Positions 23,340 to 36,181 of a stretch of 64,000 nt of DNA are shown piece by piece. The DNA is from Membranipora membranacea. Taxonomy: Eukaryota > Bryozoa > Gymnolaemata > Cheilostomatida > Membraniporidae. Within the stretch, counting starts at the first letter, position 1; each line of letters starts with the position of its first letter. Both the position numbers and the translations under genes were made by a program. The notes under the pieces are model-generated. The model was not told the origin of the DNA, did not search any database, and was given only the letters and a program-made list of their open reading frames with translations. The DNA is taken from contig OU612075.1 in the NCBI GenBank assembly GCA_914767715.1, positions 13,516,001 to 13,580,000 of the forward strand, in the 5' to 3' direction.

Positions 23340-26300
23340 ATGGCATCCCAGAGTGTTGTCAATGTGGTCAGAATTATTATTGACATCATTTTGCTGATTG
23401 TAGGTAAGTCTAAGTGTACACAAGCTATGTATAGTAAATTGCAGTCAGTAAATAGCCTCTTGGACAAGAGGAGTCACTATCACTTGAGTTAATCACCGTG
23501 TAGAAAGAGTTTACTGAATCCCCAATAGTATTATGTTGTAGTTTGTGCAAGTCAAGTGGATGGGAGTATCTCGACCACTGAGGCACACATCGACTGGACA
23601 TGCACAAACAACATAGGCCAAAGCCATATTTACTGACTTAACTATGCTCCAGTCCACGCTAAAGTCACGGCTACTCATTATACCATAGTATAGCTAGGTG
23701 GATTCTGCTTAGAAGGTTCTCACATTTGTCTTTCTACATCTAGTTGCCGTCAGCTGGTACCTGGTCTATAGCCGATAGCTGTCTGAATACGACAGGATTA
23801 ACACCTGTCAGATGTTCACAGGTTTTGGTGTTAGACGCTTGGAAGGTGCAATAGCAAATATCCGTACCATTCATTTGGTTTGGTAGTAAAAAATCAGTCT
23901 AACATAAGACCAATGATGGTGAGTTCATTATTGGCGGACAATAACAATCAAAGAAGTATATCTTGTTGTTTCAATTTTAGTTGCCATTCCATCTATGGTG
24001 TTTAAGTTTGGGGAAATACAACCGACTCAGAGGGGCTTTTTCTGTGATGATGAGACTATTCGCTATCCATACAATGAAGGAACAATATCCACTACTGCTC
24101 TGATTCTAATCAGCGGATTGGCTAATCTAGGCGTGGTGAGTATGTTTGTTGGTCATAATGTTACTTTTATTTGATAATTGTGAGAGTTGCCACAGCCTAT
24201 TTTATGGATTATCCATCTCTGTTCACATCTGTAAGTCCAGGTCCAAGTTTAAAATATTTGACAATCCCATGAGGAATAATGATCTGAGACAGATGAACTG
24301 ACTCTTTCTGTTACACAGGTCAAGAGTGTGTGGGCTCCGAGCTATTTGTATTTCCAGTATAATTGATTCTTACATCTAGAATCAATAAGCTTCGTTTGAA
24401 ATTTATGTTTCTCGATTTCTCTATCATTAGAGAACTGTTTGCTGTCAAACCAGTCAAAAAAAAACCTTTGGAAGCCCCCTGTTCTGCATTAAGAAATACC
24501 AACCTGAAATGAAAGACGGCATAATATAATTATTCATGAATTTCACCAAGATATCACTAAGCATATAAAAATGCTGGTGTTCCTGGATGTTGCTAGGAGT
24601 TTGAGGCATCACTGTTTTGGCAGGGAGTTGAAGTAGACTGCTCTTACATGTTACCAAAATTATTGTCGTTTTTTGACATATGATGAGATGAGAAATGTGT
24701 TTTCCATCCCTTTCACAAGACACTTGACCAAAGGAATTTGACGGCACAATAGATCCTTAGATAATAAATTGACCTCATATGATTAAGTCTATGTCCGGAG
24801 ATTCTTGCCAGAACTAATCTGCCTCATATGGAAATTGGAAATATGGAAATTTAGATGTTGTGAGCAGTAGTTTAGTTCAGACCAATCTGAAAGGCTACAG
24901 TAAAATTTTAATTTGTATACGAGAATAACCAACTAATATCCAACGATGTTAGTTTTCAATTTTTGAGCCACAATCTTGCTCTCTGCATACGTGTATACCT
25001 GTACGTAACAAGTAAGGTATGATTATGTGATAATTATACCTAAGTTCCTTCATATTCAAGTACATGTCTATTCGAATGCAGTTGAATGGATGAAGTGTAA
25101 GTCCAAGCCATTGTTAGCACTAATCCATTATCTAAAACCTTGCCAAGAGTTTAATGATTCTAACTCATATACTATGTTATCTTCTCAACGTTATACATTT
25201 TGGAGTTAGGGCCATGAGTTTCAGTAGTAGGACAGAGTTATATTAGACACATCATGTTGATCAGATTGGTCGTGTGTTCAACACCCGCTCAGCCTCACAT
25301 AATCTCTGTTACAACAACAATATTATAACACTCAATTTCGAGCTTGAATGTATAATGATTGCGACGATATAAAGCTCTCAACATAAGTCATCGGGAGTCA
25401 TCTCACCTATAAAGTCAGTTACTCCGCTTCAGGTTATTTTAGGAATGACAGGTGTAAAAAGAAGAAGGTAGATTTACATTGCCCACATCGTTTATGTGAG
25501 GGGAGCAAGGTAGTATTAGACCCAACTCCTCATATGATTGTCAGAGACTGAATCAACACTTTGATATTCAATATTTTGGCCTTTTGATAGAATCCCTTTA
25601 CATCATTAGTGGGATGCTCATGTTACACAGTGGATGAGGAAGTCACTCGAAGCAAATGCGGAAATCAATCCTATGACCTTCTTCATCATTTAGCACTTAC
25701 ACTTTGCAATTGTCAAATGATCAATCTTCTCTTTATTCTATCATAAGAAAATAAACCTTTTGGCAAGCGCATTGAATCCCTATCCTAATATCCTAGTCTA
25801 TGTTAGAGAAGTCCCCGTCATCCAAAAAATTAACGACTGATCATACTAACCCCGCTCTCCCCTATGTATAGGGGGGTTGATATTCTATTCACAAACTCAC
25901 CGAGGCCTTTCTATGATTTACAGATAGTGATATGTGAGTCTCTACATTATTATATGGTTAAGAGAAGAAAGACCGAGATCCACACTGAGAAGGTGTTCGG
26001 GCTGGACATACACCCGCTCCTCTATATTATCTGTGGATACATCTGGACTCTAGGCTTCGGTATTATGTTCAATCAAAGTAAGGTTGGCTCAATCAATAAT
26101 ATTGTTCATAATATATAATATAGCACTACTCTCTATAATTAGAATATAAAAAACAACTGCTGGTAGAAACATTTTAATACCAACCACTTTCCTTCCCAGG
26201 GAGGGGAAAGTGACTGATATTGAAATGCTACTACCAGCAATCCCAGTATTTCTCGAGTAATTCAACTATGTTTCCTCTTATTGTTGACACTGCCAACATT

Positions 26301-27884
26301 GCAGAGTGAGATAACTCTATCATGTGACTTTAATTAAGCCAACTAATCAGTAGTTTTCAGATACAAGACTTTCTCATTCCAAACGAGCTTACCTTTATCT
26401 TTGTTGAGTTGAGGATGTCTTAACCCTATTAACATAGATGTTACTATTGTTGACCATTTAGGTTTGACAGACATTGGGAAATATAGTGTTGGTAGATTAC
26501 GGCCGCATTTTGTTGATGGATGTAAGCCTGAGGGTCCTGGCCTCGATCTGATTAACTGTAAGGTCGGGGAGTACATCACAAACTTCACCTGCACCACCAC
26601 TAATAAAAAAGTATTTGCGGATCTGAGACTATCTTTCCCATCGGGTCACGCGTCGATGTCAGCTATGGCTATGGTATTTCTTGCAGTAAGTACTAAAGAG
26701 TATGTTGATAAAAAATTAAGGCCATTTCAGGCATTCAGAAACAGAGAAAATATTTACATCTTGCTGCGCTTTTATCTGTTTATGTTTATGTGTTTATCTG
26801 AGATGCCACATGCCGGAGTCAAGTTTGTATGTTACTACCATCAAACTTAACCCTGTTTATGATACACACAGAGTCCTGAGTTTGACCTGGCTACAGTCCA
26901 TCACTATCACATGGTATCCAAGCTCTTAATTGTGATAGGTTCATTTTATGCCGGCCTTAATTCAAAACATCCGACAAACTTGCACTCATAGTTGTATCGG
27001 TGCACAGTAGAGTTCGCCTTGTATGAGCTTTTGGTCGATTGTAATGCACAACATATAATTTTCTCATCTCATCTTACAGTGTTATATACAGCAGAGGGTA
27101 CCAAGGTTCAGTCACAGCTACCTAGTGAAGCACGTCTTACAGTTCATTGCTATAAGTATGGCCTGGTTCTGTGCTCTTTCCAGAGTGATGGACTTTAAGC
27201 ACCACCCCACAGATGTGCTGTCGGGGTCCATACTCGGTACTATAGTCGGCCTGTTTGTGGTGAGTCAGTTTCCGTTTCTCTTCACTTAAATATCAGTTGT
27301 TAAAACCATAAACGTTTATAGTATTATATATAATATTATATATGTTTATCAGTAAAACAAACCTATGCACCAATTACACAAGCTACTTAGATGACCTGTT
27401 GAGATAGTTTCTGAAAGTTAGTGCTAACATAGATAACAAAATGTCAGTGTCGGCATTGTTGACCTATATAGCACTGCCTGAGTAATAAGTGTTAATTTCA
27501 CGTGATGCAGAATATATACGGTTATCTCTACTAACCAAACAAAAAGAATCTAGTATGTTTACCAATTATCCGTATGTTTCATCATATGCATGAAGAAGTC
27601 CTACTGATACACTATAACTTGCAGACAGAATTGGTGTACATATGAGCTGTTCTTGTCTTGTCTGATGTCTTGTTAATGTTTGTATCCTATCTTCAGCTAA
27701 TCCAATTTTTGTCTATTTTGATGACTGTTTTTTTTTGCAATTTTAGGTGAAATATATTGCCAAAGGCTTTAGAGATCCATACACTAATGGACCCTATCGA
27801 CGTGTTGGGCCTAAAACTAGCCGAACACATGAGCTACAGCCCACATCTCTAAACACTGCAACAACAGATGAAGATACTGCGTAA
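23340..27884 (+). CDS. Lipid phosphate phosphatase (PAP2/LPP family)
   Basis: Six exons, 23340-23403, 23981-24135, 25924-26077, 26462-26685, 27080-27259 and 27747-27884, close in phase to give 304 aa, normal for animal LPP/PLPP proteins. The three catalytic motifs are intact: KX6RP as 'KYSVGRLRP' (131-139), 'PSGH' (184-187) and 'SRVMDFKHHPTD' (233-244), with His187 and His240 as expected nucleophile and partner and Asp244 supporting. The 'RGFFCDDETIRYPY' loop after TM1 and a sequon at Asn165 in the outer loop are also family-like. Such enzymes are six-span membrane ecto-phosphatases that remove phosphate from phosphatidate, lysophosphatidate, sphingosine 1-phosphate and related lipids. Which PLPP subtype this is cannot be set. 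The gene meets the sulfotransferase gene tail to tail. Confidence 0.95.
26157..26237. repeat. Imperfect 80-bp inverted repeat in LPP intron
   Basis: 'tgctggtagaaacatttt' at the left pairs with 'aaatgctactaccagca' at the right, and the centre 'cactttccttccc' pairs with 'aggggaaagtg'. The whole can fold as one long hairpin, as in small MITEs. Confidence 0.55.
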
Positions 27885-28464
27885 TGAATTATGCCATCTC
27901 ATGTCAAAACTTATCTGTCCTACTTAGAATAGAAAAAATACTGATGCACTTGCCATCAGGTTTTTGGAAAAACAATCAGTATTCTACTTATATATATATT
28001 TTTTAATCAAAACAAGATGCATTCAAGTATGTTTTTTTAAGAGATAGATACAATCATAGTTAGGCAAGCCCACAGCTAGCCACTGTTTTCATTCTCAAAT
28101 ATTTTCTATGCAGTACCAAAAAACCACTTATGCCCTTTAGTACGCCATTTTATAACATGGTAAGCCAATTCTAGTTTTATTCCGTTTTACTTTCATTCAT
28201 TCATTTCATTCATGCCAGATATTTTATCTGAAATAAAAAAAACTTTCATATCCTGTAATTATCAATAAATATTGTGAATAACTTAAAGAAACCACAGAAC
28301 TTATACTAAGTGTCATTCAAAAAAATGCCGTGTTAAATCAAGGAAGTTGTTTGCTCTTTGCTGAAAGAAAATTTTAATCACAATACAATTAAATGGATAT
28401 TGATCGATTGTCTTTATTTGAAAATTGAAAATTATAATTTATGTTTTAACAGTTTAGGGAGTTA
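27885..28464. other. Convergent 3' flank
   Basis: A 580-bp gap between the LPP stop and the stop of the minus-strand sulfotransferase. AATAAA-like signals occur on the plus side (for example near 28262), and the stretch should carry both 3' ends. No gene is seen. Confidence 0.5.
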
Positions 28465-31400
28465 TTACCCTCGTTTGATTCTGTACACTCCTGGCCAGCG
28501 CTTATCTAGTAGAGAGTGGATCTGGGTGACAGCGTCATCACATAACTGTCTGAGCGTAGCGTCACCTTCTAACAGTCTTTCCTTATACGGATCTATCACA
28601 GAGGTCTTCCTCTGGATCTTCTTATTGATCGGGTTGTGGAGCACACAGCAGTGCCTCTCCGCATTGTTACTGTCGAGTGTGTAACCAAAGAAATCCAACA
28701 TGTGCACAAGCTCATGTCTGACATTCCTGGCAAAGTCTTTGTATATGAGAACACGTATAGGCCTTTTCCATTCCTCGAGCCAGTATTTTGCGTGACTTAC
28801 CCACTTTTTGATGTGATGCGGGTAGTATTTACTCCAAGCTGATGAAAAGAAAAACAATAGTTATCAGCTGGAAGCAGTACACCTATTTTTATTGAGTGCA
28901 AACTTGGAATAGCCCTTGAGTGAGTGCACTGATACATAATATCTATTTGTATTTCGCAAATCTGTTTGAAATGGAAAGAAATAATAATGAAAATGTTTCT
29001 ACTGATGGGTTCTATCTTGGATTACCGAGAAAAAATTGGACGCTAATATGAAATATAACAACTCCGCATGAATATTAAGTTTCAAGGCCAGGGATCAAAG
29101 CCTAAGAACTAGGACTTCTTGGCGGATAATACTCTTATTTTTAAACTCAATTTTAAAGTATTGCTTAAAGCATCAATTTACCTATATAAGGGTTGAGCTG
29201 CGCTGCTTGAAATGGTAACTTTAAAAAAGATGTTATTGACCTATATACACAATTATTGGTGTGAGGAGTTAGTAACTTAGAGGCCCGGCTCACACACCTC
29301 TCAAATAAGGGCTGAGTAGTCAATCGGGTGAAAAACATTCACTGCAGGCAAAATACATATTAAAAATCCTTTCCGCAGGAATACATTAGTAAGGCAACAA
29401 AAAGTCACTGATCAGAGTAGTTACTTACTGTCATTGATCAGAGTAGTTATTTACTGTCACTGATCAGAGTAGTAACTTACTGTCACTGATCAGAGTAGTT
29501 ACTTACTGTCACTGATCAGAGTAGTTATTTACTGTCACTGATCAGAGTAGTTACTTACTGTGTTCTTCAGTAGTGCTTGTGTTGAAGAATAAGTCTAAAG
29601 ACAGTCCATCAGTTCTGCTTTTAGCTCCGGCCAGAGTTTTCTTGTCAGCTCCAGACAAAGCTCTAATCACTGATCTCCTGCAAATAAATGCCAATAATTT
29701 CATGTGTTTGTATGGAAGAAGTTAAACAGAAGACCTCAGAGATCAATAACCTCATATCAGTTGTAACTGGTCACGGGCCATTCAAGGTCCCCTGCAAAAA
29801 CTCAAGCTAACAGATGAAATATACTGCTTAAAATGTGGTCAAGACAAAGACATAGCCCTTCACTTTGTAACCTCATACGTATTCTACAAACAAGCAAGGC
29901 TGCGAACCTTTGGTCAATCCGTCCTAAATGGGGCCAGCTAAGCCAACGTGCATCACAGTTTCAGATTTGCTCCGTTTCTATCGTATTTCAGGGCGTTTTG
30001 AACAACGATGTTAGATTAAACTTCCTTTGATGGAAGTCTAGTAACCTCGGCCAGCCCCCTCTCAAAGACAAGACAAGACCATCATAAATTGTTTTGGTTA
30101 TCAAATTGTTTCTCGTTTGAGTGTCAGGGAAGATAAATAATCCATGAACATTGACTTACTACCCCATTAGTAGACCAACGATAATAAACTTACCTTTTAT
30201 ACTCAGATAGCGCACTGTCAAATGGATGTCGGAGTACCAGCGCAGTCCTGTCAGCTTCAGCCAGTTTGAAATACTTCCAGTCCGATGGAGACTTAAACCA
30301 GGGCTCATGTGTCTTGATATAGGGGCAGTGTGTACTCATTGTATCAAGGGGTTGTTTATCGTTATCTTTTGATCCGGAAGGTAATTTTGGAAATATTGAA
30401 TCAGGTCTTCTATCTCGTTCAATGTGATATGTTTCACAGTGCGATAGTAGATACTCTTGTGTTTGTTCATAACCTATAAAATATAGTATTGAGGTTTTCA
30501 AACAGGCTGTGACATACACTCTATCATGTATGTTATACTGTGTGCTGTCAAACATCGACACAAAACTTTCACAGGAGCAAATATCTTGTTGGGGCTGCGA
30601 CAAACCTTACTACTTTTTACAACAGCGGTTACAACCCATTCACAGATTTGTTCAGGGGGTTTACTTCATTCAAATTCAGGTTTTCCCACGTGTCATGTTT
30701 GGAAGGCTCTCTGTTATATCTTAAGAGCAGCAGAACAACCCAGGTCAGTCTCCTCAATGAAAGGATAAAAAAAATTGAATTTAATGAGAGTTTTCCTCCC
30801 TATCTCAGTGGGCAGACAACTACTGCAGAAAAGTAACGAAACCAAGGTTTGGAAAATCTATGGTGAGTGGTGACACCTGCCACATGCCATCCCATCACAC
30901 ATCAAGTTTGCTGGCCCGCTCATGTCTTTTTTTCCTTCAGGAGTATGACTCAATTATAGACATGCGATTTTCAGGGATGGAGGGGACCTTTCAATCTTTT
31001 CTAGGGATATATACTAAGTGCTAATTGATATGTACCAAAAGATGAATACGAATTTCCCAGCAGTAGCCCATCGGTATCAGGTGGGCAGGGTAGATTCTTT
31101 CTACTGTGTAATATGCTGTCTGCATACGTAAAATGCTGTCTGTATACGTAATATGCTGTCTGTATACGTAATATGCTGTCTGTATACGTAATATGCTGTC
31201 TGTATACGTAATATGCTGTCTGTATACGTAATATGCTGTCTGTATACGTAATATGCTGTCTGTATACGTAATATGCTGTCTGTATATGTAATATGCAATT
31301 GTCAAAAAAATATAGCTTACCATGTACAGCTCCGAGCCATAATATCCAGTCATTGCCGCTGCCTGGTGCACCTGAGACAAACTGTATTGGGTAAACTGTA

Positions 31401-34165
31401 TGTGGAACATCTACAATTAAAAACATTATACATATCAACGCACAACGTGTAATATAATATCATACTAATGATTAAACATAGTTCGTAGTGGGGATGGATA
31501 TCATAAACAGAGAACTAAAAGCTACAAAATCTATCAAGAAATATGACTATCGTAGAGATAATGGCATTATTTTAAGGAAAATTTAACTTTCATTCATTGA
31601 TCTTGCTGGTCAAAGCTGTTAGTTAGCAAAACTTTGCCAGGAATTGTTATTGAAAGTTTTTCTAAATTAGTAGTTCAAGTAGTGAAATCCGCTCTTTTTC
31701 AGCGCTATTATTCTGTTCTCACAAATTTGTATGTGAACGTGCCATTTTTCCTCTCTATGGTAATCAGGGGCCTATCTATTATACTTGAAGGTACCACACG
31801 GCCTTATAAGTATTGCGCCCTCAATACGCCTCATCAGTGAATAAATTGGATGAAAGGAAAAAGTTCATGTACTTGAACTACTGTATTAGTTCTGTAGGCT
31901 TTGTATTGTTAAATCACTTCTGGTGCTTGTCATAAAGTTTATCTTTGTCATGAACTTATATTGCGTGTTGAGGTGAACTTTATTGCATGCGAATTTGAAC
32001 TTATGTTGCATGTGAATTTTCTTGTTTGACTGTGTTTGTTATGTTATGTATTGCATAGCCTTATCTCTAGGCTAGTAATTCATATATAAGTTGTGATAAT
32101 ATAACCAACAGATACATCCAGTTCATTGAACCGCTCAATTAAAGGTTTCTGGAGACCATTCCAAACCTCTGGTTACCTGGCCCCCAGGAACATTGCAATA
32201 CGTGAAATGCGGCCCCCTCAATGTAAAGGTTGTGCACCCCTGAGCTAGTCTATCATTGATGTGGTCAGATAAGGAGGGGAACAGAAATCAATTTATCAAA
32301 GATCAATCAAAATAGGAGAAGAATTAATTAATCAAAGGATGAAATTCTTCAAAGTATTATGTTATTGGACATAAAAACATAGTACACATTTGTACCTTGA
32401 CTAAAAATCTTGGCAATTTTTCGTAGGGAGGGGGGAATAGGGATGGAACGGATGAGGGTCCAGCAACCTCGGATCAGATCTCAGATCAATTAATAAATTT
32501 AACCTCGGATCAGACCCAGATTCGGATTGTGTCACACTGTTAAATTAACCAGTCGCGGCAGTTGAGATTGCCTTTGCTTATTGGGAGTACCTCTTGAGGA
32601 TTAATCTTTAATTTTTTTGTGAATTCAGTTAGAGTTGGCTGTTAAGATGAAGAGAAAATGCCTTGGAACTACCGCTGGCATTGTTGATATCACAGAGTAA
32701 GGACATATGACCTTACTCTGTGTTGATATCCTACTGCTGCTCTCCTACTTTCATCAAAACTAAACAGCAACACTATTGATATGAGATCGGTATTGAGTTG
32801 ATTATCCACTAAGATTTAAATTAGTGACTATTCATACTGCCATTTCAAAAGAAACAATAATGATGCGTGGTAAGTGAGTGTTGGCCAGTGTTGATTAAAA
32901 AAATTATCATCTCAGTTAGGCACAACACATATCCATTTTAGGTTTGTGGTTGGATCCGAAGTAAAATACATGAAATTCAACTAAAACCTCAGTAGGACAT
33001 TCCTTTCCTACCAAGAAATTCGCTCCAGATTGAAATGACTCGTTCTATTAGCCTTCATGGCTGGACGATTTGCAGAGAATTACTTTTTCTGATTATGATT
33101 CTCTGAAAAGTCTGCAGCTTCGCACTTTGCAATTCTGACGAGTTTTGCCAGTCGAAAAACTTGGATGTGTTAGATTTTAGCCGAATTTGGTTTGTTTTGG
33201 CACTCGGCCTGGAAATGGTCAGGGCATAAAGGTAGACTAAGTTCTGTGAATGACTTACCTGGTGGGCGGCTCTGTACTTCTCTACACGCTGCCTCACTAG
33301 TGTTATATCTTACACACAACTGGTCTTGGATAGATTGACCCTCTAGCTCATGATGAGTAAGGTTGTCATGAGAAGCGCTGGGTGAGCCAGAGTTTGGAGC
33401 AATAATCGCAGAGAAGTTGCTCGGTGATCTCTTACTGAGCGGAGTTGGTTCCTCTTTGGTGTAGACCTTTCCCAAGCGAAGTACTGATGATACATTACTA
33501 TAATATATTACCAAATAAATATATGAGAGAAAAACTAACAAAATAAAAACCAAATACATGTAGGTAAAAAGCGTCCGTTGAGTTATAGATGTAAACTTGG
33601 AGCTTTGATAGCGCAAATGACCACATCCTTGGCTGTCTCGAGGGATTTACTCTGGCTTCTCCTCACACAAAACTCAGAACAAATTCAACCAGCAACTCTC
33701 ACAAATCACCCATATCTCAAACTCAGCTCTCATAATCTAAACACCGACAGATGGAACATACTCATTTTTCTAACATCAAGGATGTGTTCTATCCATAGAT
33801 ATAAAACAGTTTTTATATCTATGGTTCTATCAGTAATAATCAAAATCAAAATATTTGCAGCACCCTCCTTCCATAGCACAATAAAGTGAAACAAGGAAAT
33901 CAGTAATGCTTTTCTGAACTGTGAAAAGATTACAATTAACGCCTTTCTAAAACTCCTTGCAAAATAAACGAACAAAAAATAACAGAGTATATTTATGGTG
34001 AAAATGGTTTGTGGTAATGCTTCACCTTTTATTGAGCGACTCCGAGATTAAAATCCCTGTAGCATATTGACGTCCGTATATAGATGATGAGATCGCAATA
34101 TATCCAAACGTTGCAACTGCTAAGCAAATGAGAACTACGGTGAATTTTGTCCGAAACGTTTTCAT
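28465..34165 (-). CDS. WSCD-like Golgi sulfotransferase lacking WSC domains
   Basis: Six exons from 5' to 3': 34165-34026, 33497-33259, 31410-31321, 30473-30194, 29677-29559, 28838-28465; phases close, 413 aa. A short tail and a hydrophobic segment (about 8-28) fit a type II Golgi membrane protein. The sulfotransferase fold is marked by the 5'-phosphosulfate loop 'VSGAPGSGNDW' (138-148), 'IKTHEPW', and the 3'-phosphate segment 'ALVLRHPFDSALSEYKR'; the C-terminal part with 'RVLIYKDFARNVRHELVHML' matches WSCD-type enzymes, which transfer sulfate from PAPS to glycans. Vertebrate WSCD1/2 have two Cys-rich WSC domains between the membrane anchor and the catalytic part; here exon 2 gives only a short Ser/Thr linker. 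A more upstream in-frame ATG exists at 34273, but the chosen one directly precedes the membrane span. Substrate unknown. Confidence 0.87.
29404..29562 (-). repeat. 26-bp minisatellite containing a splice donor
   Basis: Six copies of a 26-bp unit (plus-strand cactgatcagagtagttac and then ttactgt). On the minus strand every unit reads acagtaagtaa or acagtaaataa. The unit nearest the exon supplies the real donor of exon 29677-29559 (A|gtaagt at 29558), so the other copies are donor-like decoys inside the intron. Confidence 0.88.
31107..31296. repeat. 20-bp minisatellite
   Basis: About nine to ten near-identical copies of ctgtctgtatacgtaatatg lie in the sulfotransferase intron, 25 bp past the donor of exon 31410-31321. 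Because 20 is not a multiple of three, the array is open in all minus frames and yields a repeated 20-residue peptide in each; I take these frames as artefacts. Confidence 0.9.
32160..32247. repeat. Possible hAT-type transposon end
   Basis: Reading from 32243 on the minus strand, the sequence starts 'caggggtgcacaacc' and continues into a GC-rich 'gggggccgcat' stretch. This resembles the ends of hAT elements (CAGnGGTnnnCAACC). A weak partner 'caggggcc' is at 31768 on the plus strand, but no 8-bp target duplication was found. Confidence 0.35.
33789..33824. repeat. Short hairpin
   Basis: 'ccatagatataaaa' pairs with 'ttttatatctatgg' across a few bases in the first intron of the sulfotransferase gene. 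It resembles the ends of the TAGACT palindrome family in style but not in core. Confidence 0.5.
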
Positions 34166-34273
34166 TCTTGTCTGTAGGCAGCGGAACAACACTGTCAAAT
34201 AATATTTCAGATTGTCACCATAAATATATTTTACATTAAAAGACACTCTTAGAAGGACTGCGCTACTTTTCAT

Positions 34274-36170
34274 TCATTCAATCAGGAAACCAAGTTGGTT
34301 CACTATATTCAATGTTCGTGACTACGTTTCACAACTGAATATAGCTGTTGATGATGATAGTTAAAGCTGTTAACAATAGTTGACAATAGTGAGATCACGC
34401 CTTACAGAGGCAATTGAAAAACCTCTAGCCTTTTCTAATTTTATTAGCTGTTTAGTAGTTATTAGAATGAATATCCGCATACAGAATGATTACACAGCGC
34501 ACAGAGGAGGAATAAACAATCTGATCTCCTCTGGACTGCCTCACTGCCCTTACTGTGGTAGCGGTCTCTCATGTTTACTCGCAGGATATCCTAACTATTT
34601 GTTCTCAGATAATCAGAGAATATACTGCTAATTGCCTTAGTGAGATTGAGCCATAGACTTAATATACTAAGTCTATGGATTGAGCTAATGACAGAAACCC
34701 GAGTACGTTATCTTATTGACTGTCCAGCGTGTTGTGTAATCTCAGTTTGCAGAAACTCTGAAGCCGTCTTCATAGTCTGAGCCCCCCAGACTTTGCCCCC
34801 CCGCCCGACGGTCCCCGCTGTCTCTATAACATTCACCCACCTTTGGTCAAACTTGTCAACTTCTTATTAATTCATGCAGCAGCGCCAACGACACAGGAGT
34901 GAATAGATAGAGGAAGCTTAGGTCTGGTCTATTTGCTCGTGTTATGAACTTAGGATTGTCCTTCCCTCTGCCCTACTGTGCTGACACAGGAAGGCTATCA
35001 GAGGCCAATCACAAATAATATAAAAAATGAGAATAACCCGATACCACTCCGATGTAGGGAGCACTAAAACTACTCTGTATATACATTGTTTTGTATCACT
35101 TACCTCTAAATCCTTACCTGGAAACAAACCTCTCCAGCTGGACTTTTGAATCAGTCTGCTTATATGTGTCACAGCTCTGTTAGAGAGAGTGAAGGAAAAT
35201 CCTATTACTCAGCGATCGTATCTATGACAACCAGCCTCAATGATAAATTACTCCTCTAAATTACTTCCCCTGAGGTTATTATTCCCATGACTCAAGGTTC
35301 ACCTACCAGACAGGAGTTAATAAGTGGAAACCTGTGGGCGTATAAACTCGGAGGGCCTCCAGATGGTCTCTCAAGCAGAGACAATTATCGAGCTCTGTTA
35401 AACTCCGTCCATTATGTCGCCTGATTCGTAATATTTTTAAAGGAAACAAAACGTTTAAACCAAAACCAAAACTTCAACATACTCAAACAAACTTTAACTT
35501 TATTTAAACTTAAACTTAGACGCAAAGGAGTGATCAAGGAGACCTTCTACACCTTGTTGAAATAAAAACCTAAATCAAACCTGAACCTCAACCATAAACA
35601 CATAAATACCAAATAAGTACCTTCATCACTTTTGTGATACTCTCCTGTATTTAAAAAAAATGTATACTGCTTTGATTGAATTCGGACCGCACATCTAAAA
35701 TGACACAAAACTTGATACGAAATAGAATAATACTTACTTATTTGATGTTACAAATGATTTAAGTTTATAGAGTTCTGTGTTGCTAGAATTCCTTCAACTG
35801 CTAAACTGCTCGCTGTTTGTTAAGTTTGACATAGTAATAAGCAGGTGCAGCTCAGACTCAGTCAACTGAATTCATAGCTAGTATTCTGGAAGTATAGTCA
35901 TAATATGACTATACTTCCAGATAACTAGCTATGAATTCTGTTGACCTGTATATTATTATACTGATTATATATCACAATGGTAGAAAGCCATCATAATAAT
36001 TATTATCATTCCGCATTGGCTGGTTAATTTCTAGATTCTTATATTGTGGGATATTCGCTTATTTATATACGGCCAAACGCTTGAAAAGGCTGGACAACAA
36101 TCATTTGCCACATGAAAGGGTAACTTCAAGTAACAAAATTATTAAAAGTTTCAATCTGGAGAATCCTGGC
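34274..36170. other. Intergenic with palindromic elements
   Basis: Upstream flank of the sulfotransferase gene. It holds a 28-nt perfect palindrome at 34651-34678 (ccatagacttaata core), the inverted GC-rich motif at 34779-34815 (agccccccagactttgcccc), and the long hairpin at 35861-35945. No exon was recognised. Confidence 0.5.
35861..35945. repeat. Long near-perfect hairpin (about 85 nt)
   Basis: The left arm gtcaactgaattcatagcta (continuing to 35902) pairs with the right arm ending tagctatgaattctgttgac, with only two or three mismatches and almost no loop. It is either a MITE relic or a fold-back element. Confidence 0.75.
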
Positions 36171-36181
36171 TTTCTTTAACA

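Noticed and set aside
31001-31438. Repeated 20-residue peptide (YRQHITYTDSILRIQTAYYV type) open in three minus frames
   Set aside because: It is the 20-bp minisatellite read in each frame; the real sulfotransferase exon is only 31321-31410 and the array lies in its intron.
34942-35172. 76-residue minus frame upstream of the sulfotransferase
   Set aside because: No domain, no supporting splice partners and a composition like the surrounding non-coding DNA.
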